Source: Rugosimonospora acidiphila
Lineage (GTDB): Bacteria; Actinomycetota; Actinomycetes; Mycobacteriales; Micromonosporaceae
Direction of reading: 5' to 3'
DNA: 64,000 nucleotides
NCBI RefSeq assembly: GCF_039543385.1
Contig: NZ_BAABJQ010000004.1
Coordinates: 124,001-188,000 of the forward strand
Notes under the pieces: generated by a model
Databases searched by the model: none
Seen by the model: only the letters and a program-made list of their open reading frames with translations
Told to the model about the DNA's origin: nothing
Shown: one piece after another, positions 17,794-27,515 of the stretch
How the letters are laid out: every line of letters begins with the position of its first letter
Position numbering within the stretch: position 1 is the first letter of the stretch
Translations under genes and position numbers: made by a program

Positions 17794-19311
17794 GTGCCTG
17801 ACTACCCTGCCCTGCTCGAACCGGCCGCGATGTGGCGGCTCCGCGAGGCGCTGATCAGCGCCGGGTACACCAGCAACGGGATCGCCGCCCGGATCGGCCC
17901 GGCGGCCACCGCGGCCATCCGCCGGGGCGACTTCCGGGCCGCCCTGCGCGCCACGGTCGACCGCGACCCGCTGGCCACGCTGATCCGGCTGTTCATCTGC
18001 GCGAAGATCGAACCGGAGCGGACGGTGCGCGCGGCGTTGCCGCTGGACGACCTGCTGGCGGCCGGCATCCTGGTGCCCTCGGACGGCGGGGTGCGGGCCG
18101 GCATCGACCTCGAACCGTACGGCGACGACTGGTGGGTCGTCTCCGACCTGGGTACCGGCGCGCAGGGCGGGCCGCTCCCCGAAGATCACGTGCTGGGCGT
18201 CGGGGGTGCCTCCACGACCCTGACGCAGGCCACCCTGCGCGCACCGGTCGGCACCGCGCTGGACCTGGGCACCGGCTGCGGGGTGCAGGCACTGCACCTG
18301 TCGACGCACGCCCAGCGGGTGACCGCCACCGATCTGTCCGAACGGGCGCTGCGCTTCGCCGCCACCACCGCCGCCCTGTCCGGGCTGGACTGGGAACTGC
18401 TGCGCGGCGACCTGGCCGCCCCGGTCGCCGGTCGCCGGTTCGACCTGGTGGTGAGCAATCCGCCGTTCGTCGTCGGGCCGGGCGTGGCCACGCACACGTA
18501 CCGGGACTCGGGGCGGGCCGGCGACGCGATGTGCGCCGAGTTGGCCGCGGCGGCGCCTGGCCTGCTGGCCGAGGGCGGCACCTGCCAGTACCTGGCCAAC
18601 TGGCTCTACGTCGCCGGTGAGGACTGGACCGAGCGGGTCGCCGGCTGGTTCGCCCGTACCGGGCTGGACGCGCTGGTGATCCAGCGGGAGGTGACCGACC
18701 CGGTGTCCTACGTCAACCTGTGGCTGTCCGACGCCGGTGAGCGGTCGGACCCGAAGCGGGCGGCGGAGTGGCTGGACTGGTTCGACGCCAACAAGATCGA
18801 GGGGGTCGGGCTGGGCCTGGTGACCCTGCGCCGGACCGGGCGCCGCGATCCGCTGGTACGCATCGAGGACCTGCGCCAGACGATCGACCCTCCCCTGTCC
18901 GAGCACCTCGCCGGCTGGCTGGGCCGGCTGGACTGGCTGCGCGACCGGGACACCGCCACGCTGCTGCGCGAGCGGTACCGGGCGGCCGACGGCCTGACCC
19001 TGCAGCAGGAGGCCACCATCGGCGCGGAGGGCTGGGCGGTGGACCGGCAACTGCTGACCCTGCCCGGCGGCCTACGCTGGAGCGAGGAGGTCGACCCGCT
19101 GGTCATGGCGCTGATCGGGGGCTGCAACGGGGCGGTACCGATCGCGGATCAGCTCTCCGTGCTCGCCGCCGCGCACCAGGTCGCGGAGGCCGCGCTGGCC
19201 GAGGTCGCCGGGCCGATCATCGGGCACCTGGTCGAGCGCGGCTTCATCGAACCGACCCTTTCGGGCGCAGCCGCCCGGCCGGCGGCGGGTCCGGCCGGCG
19301 CGACGCGATGA
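17794..19311 (+). CDS. SAM-dependent methyltransferase (small/HemK-like fold)
   Basis: A 505-residue class I methyltransferase. A ~140-residue helical N-terminal domain (DUF7059-like) precedes the Rossmann core with motif I LDLGTGCGVQALHL (~155-168) and motif IV NPPF (~222-225), the signature of N-methyltransferases acting on glutamine or adenine. A ~190-residue C-terminal domain follows. Related actinobacterial proteins are uncharacterised. CAGGAT six bases before the GTG indicates a leaderless start. The stop overlaps the dtd start (ATGA). Confidence 0.85.
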   Translation: MPDYPALLEPAAMWRLREALISAGYTSNGIAARIGPAATAAIRRGDFRAALRATVDRDPLATLIRLFICAKIEPERTVRAALPLDDLLAAGILVPSDGGVRAGIDLEPYGDDWWVVSDLGTGAQGGPLPEDHVLGVGGASTTLTQATLRAPVGTALDLGTGCGVQALHLSTHAQRVTATDLSERALRFAATTAALSGLDWELLRGDLAAPVAGRRFDLVVSNPPFVVGPGVATHTYRDSGRAGDAMCAELAAAAPGLLAEGGTCQYLANWLYVAGEDWTERVAGWFARTGLDALVIQREVTDPVSYVNLWLSDAGERSDPKRAAEWLDWFDANKIEGVGLGLVTLRRTGRRDPLVRIEDLRQTIDPPLSEHLAGWLGRLDWLRDRDTATLLRERYRAADGLTLQQEATIGAEGWAVDRQLLTLPGGLRWSEEVDPLVMALIGGCNGAVPIADQLSVLAAAHQVAEAALAEVAGPIIGHLVERGFIEPTLSGAAARPAAGPAGATR

Positions 19312-19730
19312 GGGCGCTGGTCCAGACGGTCAGCCGGGCCAGCGTGACCGTAGACGGGGAGGTGGTCGGCGCCATCGAGGACGGGCTGCTGGTGCTCGTC
19401 GGCGTCACCCACACCGATACCGCCGAGACCGCCGACCGGCTCGCCCGCAAGGTGCACGAGCTGCGATTGCTCGACGACGAGCGGTCGGCGGCCGAGATCA
19501 ACGCGCCGGTGCTGGTGGTGAGCCAGTTCACGCTGTACGGCGACGCCCGCAAGGGGCGCCGGCCGTCCTGGGTGGCGGCGGCCCCCGCCGAGGTGGCCGA
19601 GCCGCTGGTCAACGAGTTCGCCGCGGCGCTACGGGCCCGTGGCGCCAAGGTCGAAACCGGCCGTTTTCGCACTCACATGTTGGTCGAGAGCGTTAATGTC
19701 GGGCCTCGGACAGTACTCCTGGAAATCTGA
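19308..19730 (+). CDS. dtd: D-aminoacyl-tRNA deacylase
   Basis: Hydrolyses D-aminoacyl-tRNA (and Gly-tRNA-Ala), a translation quality-control step. In 140 residues it has MRALVQTVSRASVTVDGE, LLVLVGVTHTD, the SQFTLYGDARKGRRPS active-site motif and the C-terminal Gly-cisPro motif. That last motif reads NVGPRT, where most actinobacterial enzymes have N-D-G-P followed by a small or hydrophobic residue. The Gly-Pro pair itself is kept, so activity is likely retained. Translation is coupled to the methyltransferase by an ATGA overlap. Confidence 0.93.
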   Translation: MRALVQTVSRASVTVDGEVVGAIEDGLLVLVGVTHTDTAETADRLARKVHELRLLDDERSAAEINAPVLVVSQFTLYGDARKGRRPSWVAAAPAEVAEPLVNEFAAALRARGAKVETGRFRTHMLVESVNVGPRTVLLEI

Positions 19731-19849
19731 CCTAAGCCGCGAATCACCTCACGGATTCACGCCGCCCACTCGTCGCCTTACCTCGACTTCACGCGCCGAG
19801 GTCCACTCTCGTCCTTGAAAGCAAGACAGCTTCGAGTACGGGGAGGCGA

Positions 19850-20977
<1,128 letters not shown>

Positions 20978-20998
20978 CGCTGACGCATCATCGACAAC

Positions 20999-21025
20999 GG
21001 GCGCCGGAGGACACCTCCGGCGCCC
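20999..21025. terminator. Bidirectional terminator between sigB and pat
   Basis: GGGCGCCGGAGG and CCTCCGGCGCCC form a perfect 12-bp stem with a three-base loop. It lies 21 bases after the sigB stop and 17 bases from the stop of the convergent pat gene. Confidence 0.85.
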
Positions 21026-21042
21026 TCGCCGTGCCGGCGGTC

Positions 21043-23748
21043 TCAGCGCAGCCGGCGGGGACCGGTGTCGGGGCGCTCACTCGACTGTCCGTAGTGGACG
21101 GTCGCGTGCAGTACCGAGACCCCGTCCGGCCGGGCCAGCACCGGATTGAGGCTCAGCCGGCGCACCTCCGGGTGGTCGTCGATCAGCCGGGCGGCCCGCA
21201 GCAGCACCTCCTCCAGCGCCTCGATCCGCACCGGGCTGGCCCCACGGTGCCCCAACAGCAGAGCCGACGCCCTCGGCTGGCGCACCAGCGCGGCGGCGTC
21301 CCGGTCGGTCAACGGGACCGCCCGCCAGGCCCGGTCCCCGAGCAGTTCCCCGGTGACTCCGCCGGGACCGAAGCCGATCACCGGCCCGAAGGACGGGTCC
21401 TGTACCGCCTCGATCACGCAGGACACGCCCGGCGCCACCATCGGCTGCACGATCACCTCGACCGGGCCGGCCGGCGTACCGAGCCGCCAGAGCCGGACGA
21501 GTTCGAGGTAGGCGGTGCGGACGGCGTCGGGGCCGGCCAGGTCCAGCCGTACCGCGCCGAGATCGATCCGGTGCCGCAGCTCGGGATCGGCCAGCTTCAT
21601 GGCGACCGGGTACCCGAACGCCGCCGCGGCGGCCAGCGCCGACGGTACATCGGTGGCCGTGCGCGACTCGACCACCGGAATGCCGTACCCGGCAAGGAGT
21701 TCCTCGGGTGGGGCACCGGCTCGGATATCCACAATGGACAGATCCGGCACGGTACCGGGTGGCTCCCGCCGCCAGGCCGCGTAGGCGACCACCCGGCCCA
21801 GTGCGCGTACCGCCTCCTCCACCGACGGGTACCTGGGCACGGCGGAGGAGCGTTGGCCACGATCTGGCTCGGGCTGGGCTCCCCCGGCGGGCAGGTCGCC
21901 GGCGAGCAGCGTGGCCACCACCGGCTTGTCCCCAGCCGCCACGGCGGCGATGCGCTCGCCGAACTCGGCCACCTCGGCGGGCTCCAGCGGTGGCGGCGGC
22001 GCGCAGGCGACCACCAGCGCGTCCACCTCGGGATGCCTGGCCGCGTCGGCCAGCGCGGCGGCGAAGCGTGCCGGATCGGCCCGGACGCCCACGTCGGACG
22101 CGACGGTGACGTCGAGCCCGGCCGCGTCGCAGGCGCCCATGGCCAGCATCGCCAGGGCGGACGAGTTGGTGACGATGCCGACCCGGCCACCGGCGGGCAG
22201 CGGCTGACCGGCCAGCAGCACGCCGACATCGAACATCTCCGCCACGGTGTCCACCCGGATCACCCCGGCCCGGGCCAGCAGCGCCCGCCCATCAGGCTCG
22301 GGCCCCAGCTCGGCCCGGGCCAGCGGCGCCCCACCGTCCGGGTCAGACTCCGGATCGGGCCCCGGGTCGGGGTCGGACGCGGTGACGCCGGGACCGGCCG
22401 GGCCCCAGCCCGGCGGGCGGCGCAGGTTGGCGACCGCGACGATCGGCTTCTGCCGGCCCAGCCGCCTGGCCAACCTGGTGAACTTCCGGGGATTGCCGAA
22501 CGTCTCCAGGTACAGCAGGACCACGTCGGTCGCCGGGTCGTTCTGCCAGTACTGCAGCAGGTCGTTGCCGGACACGTCGGCCCGGTTGCCCGCCGAGACG
22601 AAGCTGGACAGGCCCAGCCCGCGCCGGTCCGCCTCGGCCAGCAGCGCGACGCCGAGCACTCCGGACTGGCAGAAGAAGCCGGCTCGCCCACGCGGCGGGA
22701 GGTGCGGCGCGAGCGTGGCGTTGAGCCGCACCGCCGGATCGGTGTTCGCGATGCCCAGGCAGTTCGGGCCGATCAGGCGGATGCCCGCCGCCCGCGTCTC
22801 GCGCAGCAGCTCGCGCTGGGCGGCGACGCCGGCCGGCCCGGTCTCGGCGAAGCCGGCGGAGAACACCACCACCCCGGCGACGCCGGCCGCGGTCGCGTCG
22901 GCCACCGCCGCCGGCACGGCGGGCGCCGGCACCGCGATCAGGGCAAGGTCGGCCGGCGCCGCCAAGGATTGTCCATTGTGGACCTCGTGCACCGGACCGG
23001 CGAAGGACGCCAGGTTGCGCAGCACGGCCGCGCCGACCCCGGTGCCGTCGCGCCGCGCGCCGTACAGCGCGACCGACGCGGGAGCCAGCAGCCGGGCGAT
23101 CGAGGCGGCCTCGGTGAACTGCTCCCGCCGGTACTGGACGGCCAGCGACTGTTCGGTGGGCCCGATCGGGAACTCCAGGTGCACCACGCCGTCCGCGTAC
23201 TCCCGCTGGATCTGGTACCCCGCGTCGGCGAACACGCGCAGCATCCCGCTGTTGATCGGCAGCACCTCGGCGACGAAGCGGGTGATCCCGGCGGCCCTGG
23301 CGAGCTCCGCCAGATGCTCCAGCAGCACGGAGCCGATGCCCCGGCCCTGGTACGCGTCCGCCACCACGAACGCCACCTCGGCCTCGTGGCCGCCCGGGCT
23401 CAGCCGGTCGTACCGGCCGATCGCGATGAACCGGCCGCCGGCCAGGACCACCAGGGCCTCCCGGTCGCGGTGGTCCACGTTGACGAACCGGTACAGGTCC
23501 CGCTCCGGGATCCGCGGGTACGGCGAGAAGTAGCGCAGGTACCGGGTGCGCTCCGAGAACTGGCCGTGCATCGCCACCACCGCGTCGGCGTCCTCCGGCC
23601 GAAGCTGTGTGATGTGGACGGTGGAGCCGTCGGCCAGCAGCACGTCGGAGCCCGAGTCCCGGGCGGCCGGCGCACCATCACGGCCCGTCGCACCATCACG
23701 GCCCGTCGCACCATTACGGCCCGGGTCGGAGTCTTCGGCGGGGCGCAT
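21043..23748 (-). CDS. GNAT-NDP-forming acyl-CoA synthetase fusion (protein lysine acetyltransferase, PatA/PatZ-like)
   Basis: A 901-residue fusion. The N-terminal GNAT domain (~40-195) has RYLRYFSPYPRIPERDLYRF and the acetyl-CoA loop VADAYQGRGIGSVLLEHL. A CoA-binding/ligase part (~215-690, with LIGPNCLGIAN) and an ATP-grasp domain (~700-890) follow. GNAT-first order matches Streptomyces lividans PatA rather than E. coli PatZ. Such enzymes acetylate and inactivate acyl-CoA synthetases. The gene starts four bases after the acuC deacetylase stop, an acetylation/deacetylation operon. A DPDPGPDPESDPD linker interrupts the ligase. The chosen ATG is 25 codons inside a longer open frame that would overlap acuC. 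Confidence 0.9.
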   Translation of the reverse strand: MRPAEDSDPGRNGATGRDGATGRDGAPAARDSGSDVLLADGSTVHITQLRPEDADAVVAMHGQFSERTRYLRYFSPYPRIPERDLYRFVNVDHRDREALVVLAGGRFIAIGRYDRLSPGGHEAEVAFVVADAYQGRGIGSVLLEHLAELARAAGITRFVAEVLPINSGMLRVFADAGYQIQREYADGVVHLEFPIGPTEQSLAVQYRREQFTEAASIARLLAPASVALYGARRDGTGVGAAVLRNLASFAGPVHEVHNGQSLAAPADLALIAVPAPAVPAAVADATAAGVAGVVVFSAGFAETGPAGVAAQRELLRETRAAGIRLIGPNCLGIANTDPAVRLNATLAPHLPPRGRAGFFCQSGVLGVALLAEADRRGLGLSSFVSAGNRADVSGNDLLQYWQNDPATDVVLLYLETFGNPRKFTRLARRLGRQKPIVAVANLRRPPGWGPAGPGVTASDPDPGPDPESDPDGGAPLARAELGPEPDGRALLARAGVIRVDTVAEMFDVGVLLAGQPLPAGGRVGIVTNSSALAMLAMGACDAAGLDVTVASDVGVRADPARFAAALADAARHPEVDALVVACAPPPPLEPAEVAEFGERIAAVAAGDKPVVATLLAGDLPAGGAQPEPDRGQRSSAVPRYPSVEEAVRALGRVVAYAAWRREPPGTVPDLSIVDIRAGAPPEELLAGYGIPVVESRTATDVPSALAAAAAFGYPVAMKLADPELRHRIDLGAVRLDLAGPDAVRTAYLELVRLWRLGTPAGPVEVIVQPMVAPGVSCVIEAVQDPSFGPVIGFGPGGVTGELLGDRAWRAVPLTDRDAAALVRQPRASALLLGHRGASPVRIEALEEVLLRAARLIDDHPEVRRLSLNPVLARPDGVSVLHATVHYGQSSERPDTGPRRLR
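23674..23727 (-). repeat. Three 18-bp tandem repeats at the 5' end of pat
   Basis: Two identical copies of ACCATCACGGCCCGTCGC and a third variant copy, encoding the repeated NGATGR/DGATGR segment of the low-complexity N-terminus. Confidence 0.9.
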
Positions 23749-23752
23749 GGGA

Positions 23753-24961
23753 TCAGTCCCGTGGGTCGTGCGGGTCCAGGCCGAGCAGCGGGAAGACCGC
23801 CTTGCGGGTGGCGATGATCGCACGGTCCACCGCGTCCGGGTCGTGGCCGGGCTGCCAGGGCTGCCACCGCGGCGGAGTACCGTCGGTCATCGATTCCGGG
23901 GCGGGCCGGCCGGGGCGGCGCCGGTGGGCCAACTCCCGCCACCCGCTCGGGGTCGGCAGGGCCGGGTCCAGGGGCTGCCCGGTCGCGATCGCCAGCAGAT
24001 GCGTCCACGCCCGGGGTACCGCCTCGACCAGCGCGTACCCCCCGCCGCCGGTGGCCACCCAGCGCCCGCCGCAGACCTCCTCGGCCAGCGCCGACAGCGC
24101 CAGATAGCTGGCCCGCTGACCGTCCACCGACAGCCGCAGGTCGGCCAGCGGATCGAGCCAGTGCGCGTCGGCGCCGCACTGGGTGAACAGCAGTTCGGGC
24201 TGGAAGGCCCGCACCACCGACGGCACCACCGCGTGGAACGCCCGCAGCCAGCCGGCGTCACCGGTACCGGGCGGCAGCGCCACGTTGACCGCGCCGCCCT
24301 CGGCGTCCGGCCCGCCGGTCTCGGTGGGGAACCCGGTGCCCGGGAACAGCGCCAGCGGCGTCTCGTGCAGGCTGACGGTCAGCACCCTGGGATCGTCGTA
24401 GAAGACCTCCTGCACCCCGTCGCCGTGGTGCACGTCCACGTCGACGTAGGCGATGCGCCGCGCGCCGCGCTCCAGCAGCCGGGCGATCGCTATCGCCGGG
24501 TCGTTGTACACGCAGAAGCCGCTCGCCCGCTCCGGCATGGCGTGATGCAGCCCACCCGCGACGTTGATCGCATGTGGCGCGGCACCAGACCAGACCGCCT
24601 CGGCGGCCGCCACGGTGGCGCCCGCGATCAGCGCGCTCGCCTCGTGCATCCCGGGGAACACCGGGTTGTCCGGCGTGTCGAGGCCCCACTCGGTCGCGGG
24701 TTCGGCCGGCTTCCGGCGCGAGCCGGCCGAGCGCACCGCCTCGATGTACCGCTCGCTGTGCACCAGGCCCAGCAGGTCGTCGCCGGCCGGGTCGGGTGCG
24801 ACGAGCCGGACCCCGGGCCGGTCCAGCACGCCCAGTTCGCGGGCCAGCGCCATGGTCAACTCGACCCGTACCGGATCGAGCGGGTGGTCGCCGAGGTCGT
24901 ACCCGAGCAGCGCCTCGTTCCAGACGACGACGGTGCCCGCCCCGGCCTCGTCCGCGCTCAC
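23753..24961 (-). CDS. acuC: AcuC-type class I histone-deacetylase-like protein deacetylase
   Basis: Zn2+-dependent deacetylase of 402 residues. HDAC motifs are complete: GGLHHAMPERASGFCVYND (His pair), YVDVDVHHGDGVQEVFY (metal ligands), QCGADAHWLDPLADL and the GGGGY loop with the catalytic Tyr. Homologous AcuC reactivates acetyl-CoA synthetase by deacetylation. Here it sits between sseA (GTGA overlap) and the pat acetyltransferase, which should be its opposing enzyme. The C-terminal ~70 residues are Pro/Arg rich and extend beyond the catalytic domain. Confidence 0.92.
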   Translation of the reverse strand: MSADEAGAGTVVVWNEALLGYDLGDHPLDPVRVELTMALARELGVLDRPGVRLVAPDPAGDDLLGLVHSERYIEAVRSAGSRRKPAEPATEWGLDTPDNPVFPGMHEASALIAGATVAAAEAVWSGAAPHAINVAGGLHHAMPERASGFCVYNDPAIAIARLLERGARRIAYVDVDVHHGDGVQEVFYDDPRVLTVSLHETPLALFPGTGFPTETGGPDAEGGAVNVALPPGTGDAGWLRAFHAVVPSVVRAFQPELLFTQCGADAHWLDPLADLRLSVDGQRASYLALSALAEEVCGGRWVATGGGGYALVEAVPRAWTHLLAIATGQPLDPALPTPSGWRELAHRRRPGRPAPESMTDGTPPRWQPWQPGHDPDAVDRAIIATRKAVFPLLGLDPHDPRD

Positions 24962-25812
24962 GAGGTGGCTACCGGACGGTCCGGATCGGTGATCCACTCG
25001 CTCCACGAGCCGACGTACAGCGCCGGATCGGTGATCCCGGCCACGGTGAGCGCCAGCACGGTGCGCGCGGCGGTGACCCCCGAGCCGCAGTACGCGCCGA
25101 CGGTGCCGCCCGGCAGCACGCCGGCCTCGGTGAACTGGGCGCGGAGGTCGGCCACCGGGAGCAGGCGCCCGTCCGGCGCGGACAGCCGGGCCGCCGGCAG
25201 GTTCACCGCGCCCGGAATGTGACCCGCGACCCGGTCGACCGGCTCGGTCTCGCCCCGGTAGCGCGGCTCCACCCGGGCGTCCAGCAGCACCCCCCGCCGG
25301 GCGACGTCGGCCGCGCCGGCCGCGTCCAGCACCGGAAGCTTGCCGGGGGCCACGGTGAAGTCCCCTGGCGCCGCGCTCACCTCGCCCGGCTCGACCGACC
25401 TGCCGGCCGCCGTCCAGGCCGCGTACCCGCCGTCGAGCACCCGTACGTCGGGGTGCCCGGCCCAGCGCAGGGTCCACCACAACCGGGCGGCCGCGTCGCC
25501 GGCTCCCGTGTCGTAGACCACCACCGGATGCTCCTGGCGGACCCCGGCGGCGCGCAATTCCCGCTGCAGCCGGTCCGGCTCGGGCAGCGGGTGCCGCCCT
25601 CCGGCGCCGGGCGGACCACTCAATTGATCATCGAGGTCGAGGAACACCGCGCCTGGTATGTGCCCGATAAGGTAATCCCGCCGCCCCGGCGGCCCGCCCA
25701 GCCGCCAGCGCACGTCCAGCACCGATGGCGGCGCCGGCGCGGTCAGCAGCTCCGCGAGGGCGGAAACATCGATCAACGGGCTTTCGTTGTCCAAGGCAGG
25801 CCAGTCGTTCAC
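24958..25812 (-). CDS. sseA: Two-domain sulfurtransferase (thiosulfate / 3-mercaptopyruvate)
   Basis: Tandem rhodanese protein of 284 residues that transfers sulfane sulfur to a thiol acceptor. The inactive N-terminal domain has the GHIPGAVFLDLDDQLSG motif. The C-terminal domain has GHIPGAVNLPA and the active-site loop YCGSGVTA with the catalytic Cys; CGSGVT loops are typical of 3-mercaptopyruvate-type enzymes. The start is uncertain: I chose the GTG with CAAACT six bases upstream, which agrees with the domain start. The stop overlaps the acuC start. A link between sulfur transfer and acetylation is not established. Confidence 0.85.
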   Translation of the reverse strand: MNDWPALDNESPLIDVSALAELLTAPAPPSVLDVRWRLGGPPGRRDYLIGHIPGAVFLDLDDQLSGPPGAGGRHPLPEPDRLQRELRAAGVRQEHPVVVYDTGAGDAAARLWWTLRWAGHPDVRVLDGGYAAWTAAGRSVEPGEVSAAPGDFTVAPGKLPVLDAAGAADVARRGVLLDARVEPRYRGETEPVDRVAGHIPGAVNLPAARLSAPDGRLLPVADLRAQFTEAGVLPGGTVGAYCGSGVTAARTVLALTVAGITDPALYVGSWSEWITDPDRPVATS

Positions 25813-25896
25813 ACCGACAGTTTGTCTCACGTGGCGGGTACCATTCACGCTCGGAAGGAAGGCACAGGTGAACGATCTCCTCAACACCCCAGACCT

Positions 25897-25902
25897 TATA
25901 GT
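25897..25902 (+). promoter_or_regulatory. Candidate -10 of ideR
   Basis: TATAGT, about 75 bases before the ideR GTG. It lies in an AT-richer stretch between the divergent sseA and ideR. The -35 is weak. Confidence 0.4.
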
Positions 25903-25976
25903 TCAACAAAATCTTGGTGCCGCCATCGGCGCGGGCCGATCGGTTCTGCGCACCGCCGCCCGGGAGGAGCCCGGCC

Positions 25977-26666
25977 GTGTCCACGTCTGACCTCATCGAT
26001 ACCACCGAGATGTACCTGAAGACCATCCTGGAGCTCGAGGAGGAGGGCGTCACGCCGCTGCGGGCGAGGATCGCGGAGCGGTTGCACCAGAGCGGCCCGA
26101 CCGTGAGCCAGACCGTCAACCGCATGGAGCGCGACGGGCTGCTGACCGTCGAGGGCGATCGGCACCTGCTGCTGACCGAGGCGGGCCGCGCGTACGCGGT
26201 CTCGGTCATGCGCAAGCACCGGCTGGCCGAGCTCCTGCTGGTCAACGTGATCGGCCTGCCCTACGAGGAGGCCCACGACGAGGCCTGCCGGTGGGAGCAC
26301 GTGATGAGCGAGGCGGTCGAGGCCAAGGTCTACGAGTTGCTCGGCCGGCCCACCCGCTCGCCCTACGGCAACCCGATCCCGGGCCTGTCCAACCTCAACG
26401 ACAACGAGGCGTCGGCCGCCCAGCCCGGCGAGGTCGAGCGGAATCTCGCCTTCCCCGGGTTGTCCGGCACCGTGATCGTCAAGCGGATCTGCGAGAGCGT
26501 GCAGAAGGACTCGGGCGTGCTGCGCCAGTTGCACGCGGCCGGGGTGGACCCGGGCGCCACGGTCAACGTGGCCCAGGACCGCAACGACATCATCATCGAC
26601 CGCTCCGGTGATCAGGTCCGGCTGCCGCGCGAGGTCGCCTGCCGGGTCTTCGTCGCCTCGCACTGA
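25977..26666 (+). CDS. ideR: Iron-dependent repressor of the DtxR/IdeR family
   Basis: Fe2+-activated repressor of siderophore and iron-uptake genes, 229 residues. The winged helix is in residues ~1-72 (GPTVSQTVNRMERDGLL recognition helix). Metal ligands are all present and shifted by +2 from DtxR: Met12, Cys104, Glu107 and His108 for the primary site; His81, Glu85 and His100 for the ancillary site. An SH3-like C-terminal domain follows from ~150. GGGAGGA precedes the GTG. Position next to sigB repeats the mycobacterial order. Confidence 0.94.
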   Translation: MSTSDLIDTTEMYLKTILELEEEGVTPLRARIAERLHQSGPTVSQTVNRMERDGLLTVEGDRHLLLTEAGRAYAVSVMRKHRLAELLLVNVIGLPYEEAHDEACRWEHVMSEAVEAKVYELLGRPTRSPYGNPIPGLSNLNDNEASAAQPGEVERNLAFPGLSGTVIVKRICESVQKDSGVLRQLHAAGVDPGATVNVAQDRNDIIIDRSGDQVRLPREVACRVFVASH

Positions 26667-26785
26667 CCGCGCGGCCCGGCCGGGCGGGGGCGCCATCGGG
26701 CCGCGAAGCACCAGAGATCCACTCGTATCGTCGGGAAGGCGTCGGGCAATTCGCCCGCGCCCCCGGCGAACCGGGTGCCCGCCGC

Positions 26786-26827
26786 GGGGCTTGATGAGCG
26801 GGGCTTGATGAGCGGGGCTTGGTGAGC
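26786..26827. repeat. Three 14-bp tandem repeats
   Basis: GGGGCTTGATGAGC twice and GGGGCTTGGTGAGC once, in the gene-free space between convergent ideR and the lipoprotein gene. Confidence 0.9.
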
Positions 26828-26917
26828 GGGCCCCGGGGCGCGGTTCTTCGCGGACGGTCTTCGGCAGCGGACGCGGGCGGTCTCCCCCGGCGATGCGGAC
26901 GGATCTTCGTCGGCGGG

Positions 26918-27487
26918 TCAGGCGGTGGTCAGGTCGATCTGCTTGGCCAGCGTGATCAGCTTTGGCAGCAGCGCGTTCAGGTCGCCGGCCGCGGTGCCGT
27001 TCGGACTCTGGTACCGCAAAACGATCAACCGCTGGTTGCCGGACAGCCAGCCCACCTCCAGCCCCGGGCCCGCACCGTTGCCGGCGGGCACCGCCACGCT
27101 GTAGGCGACCTTGCCCAGCTCGTTGACCGACGAGCTGCCCTTGGGGGACACCTTCTTCTTGAAGGTCGTGAGGTCGACCGTGCTCGGGGTCAGCGCGAGC
27201 GACAGGTCGGGCAGGTTGGCCTGCGTCTGCTGCAGCACGCAGGTGTAAGTGTTGCCCTGGTTCCCGGACGCCGCCACCCCGAAGGTGACGCCGATCTGCG
27301 CCTGGATCTCGTCGAAGTCCAGCAACTGGCACGCGCCGCCGGACTCCTCCGCCGGTTGCCCAGTGGGCGTGGGCAGGACGACGCTGCCCAGGTCGGTGTC
27401 CGAGGGGTCGGGGCCACAACCGGCGGCGACCAGCACGGCGCCGAGCAGCGCCGCCGCGTACAGCCCACGAATCGGCCAGCCACGCAT
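26918..27487 (-). CDS. Secreted lipoprotein, DUF3558-like
   Basis: A 189-residue lipoprotein. The N-terminus has a basic stretch, a hydrophobic segment (GLYAAALLGAVLVAAGC) and a lipobox LVAAGC with the lipidated Cys at about residue 23. The mature part starts with a Pro/Thr linker, then ACQLLDFDEIQAQIGVTFG, which resembles the start of DUF3558 domains, and has a second Cys at YTCVLQQ, suggesting a disulfide. It is expected on the outer face of the membrane; the ligand is unknown. GAGGAAGAGG lies directly before the ATG. Confidence 0.8.
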   Translation of the reverse strand: MRGWPIRGLYAAALLGAVLVAAGCGPDPSDTDLGSVVLPTPTGQPAEESGGACQLLDFDEIQAQIGVTFGVAASGNQGNTYTCVLQQTQANLPDLSLALTPSTVDLTTFKKKVSPKGSSSVNELGKVAYSVAVPAGNGAGPGLEVGWLSGNQRLIVLRYQSPNGTAAGDLNALLPKLITLAKQIDLTTA

Positions 27488-27515
27488 CCTCTTCCTCTTT
27501 CTCCGATCCGTGGGC

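Noticed and set aside
21031..23817. A 928-codon open frame on the plus strand opposite pat
   Set aside because: The pat frame on the other strand has clear GNAT and ligase motifs. The plus-strand translation is Arg/Gly/His/Gln-rich with no domain, the usual mirror of strong GC bias at third codon positions.
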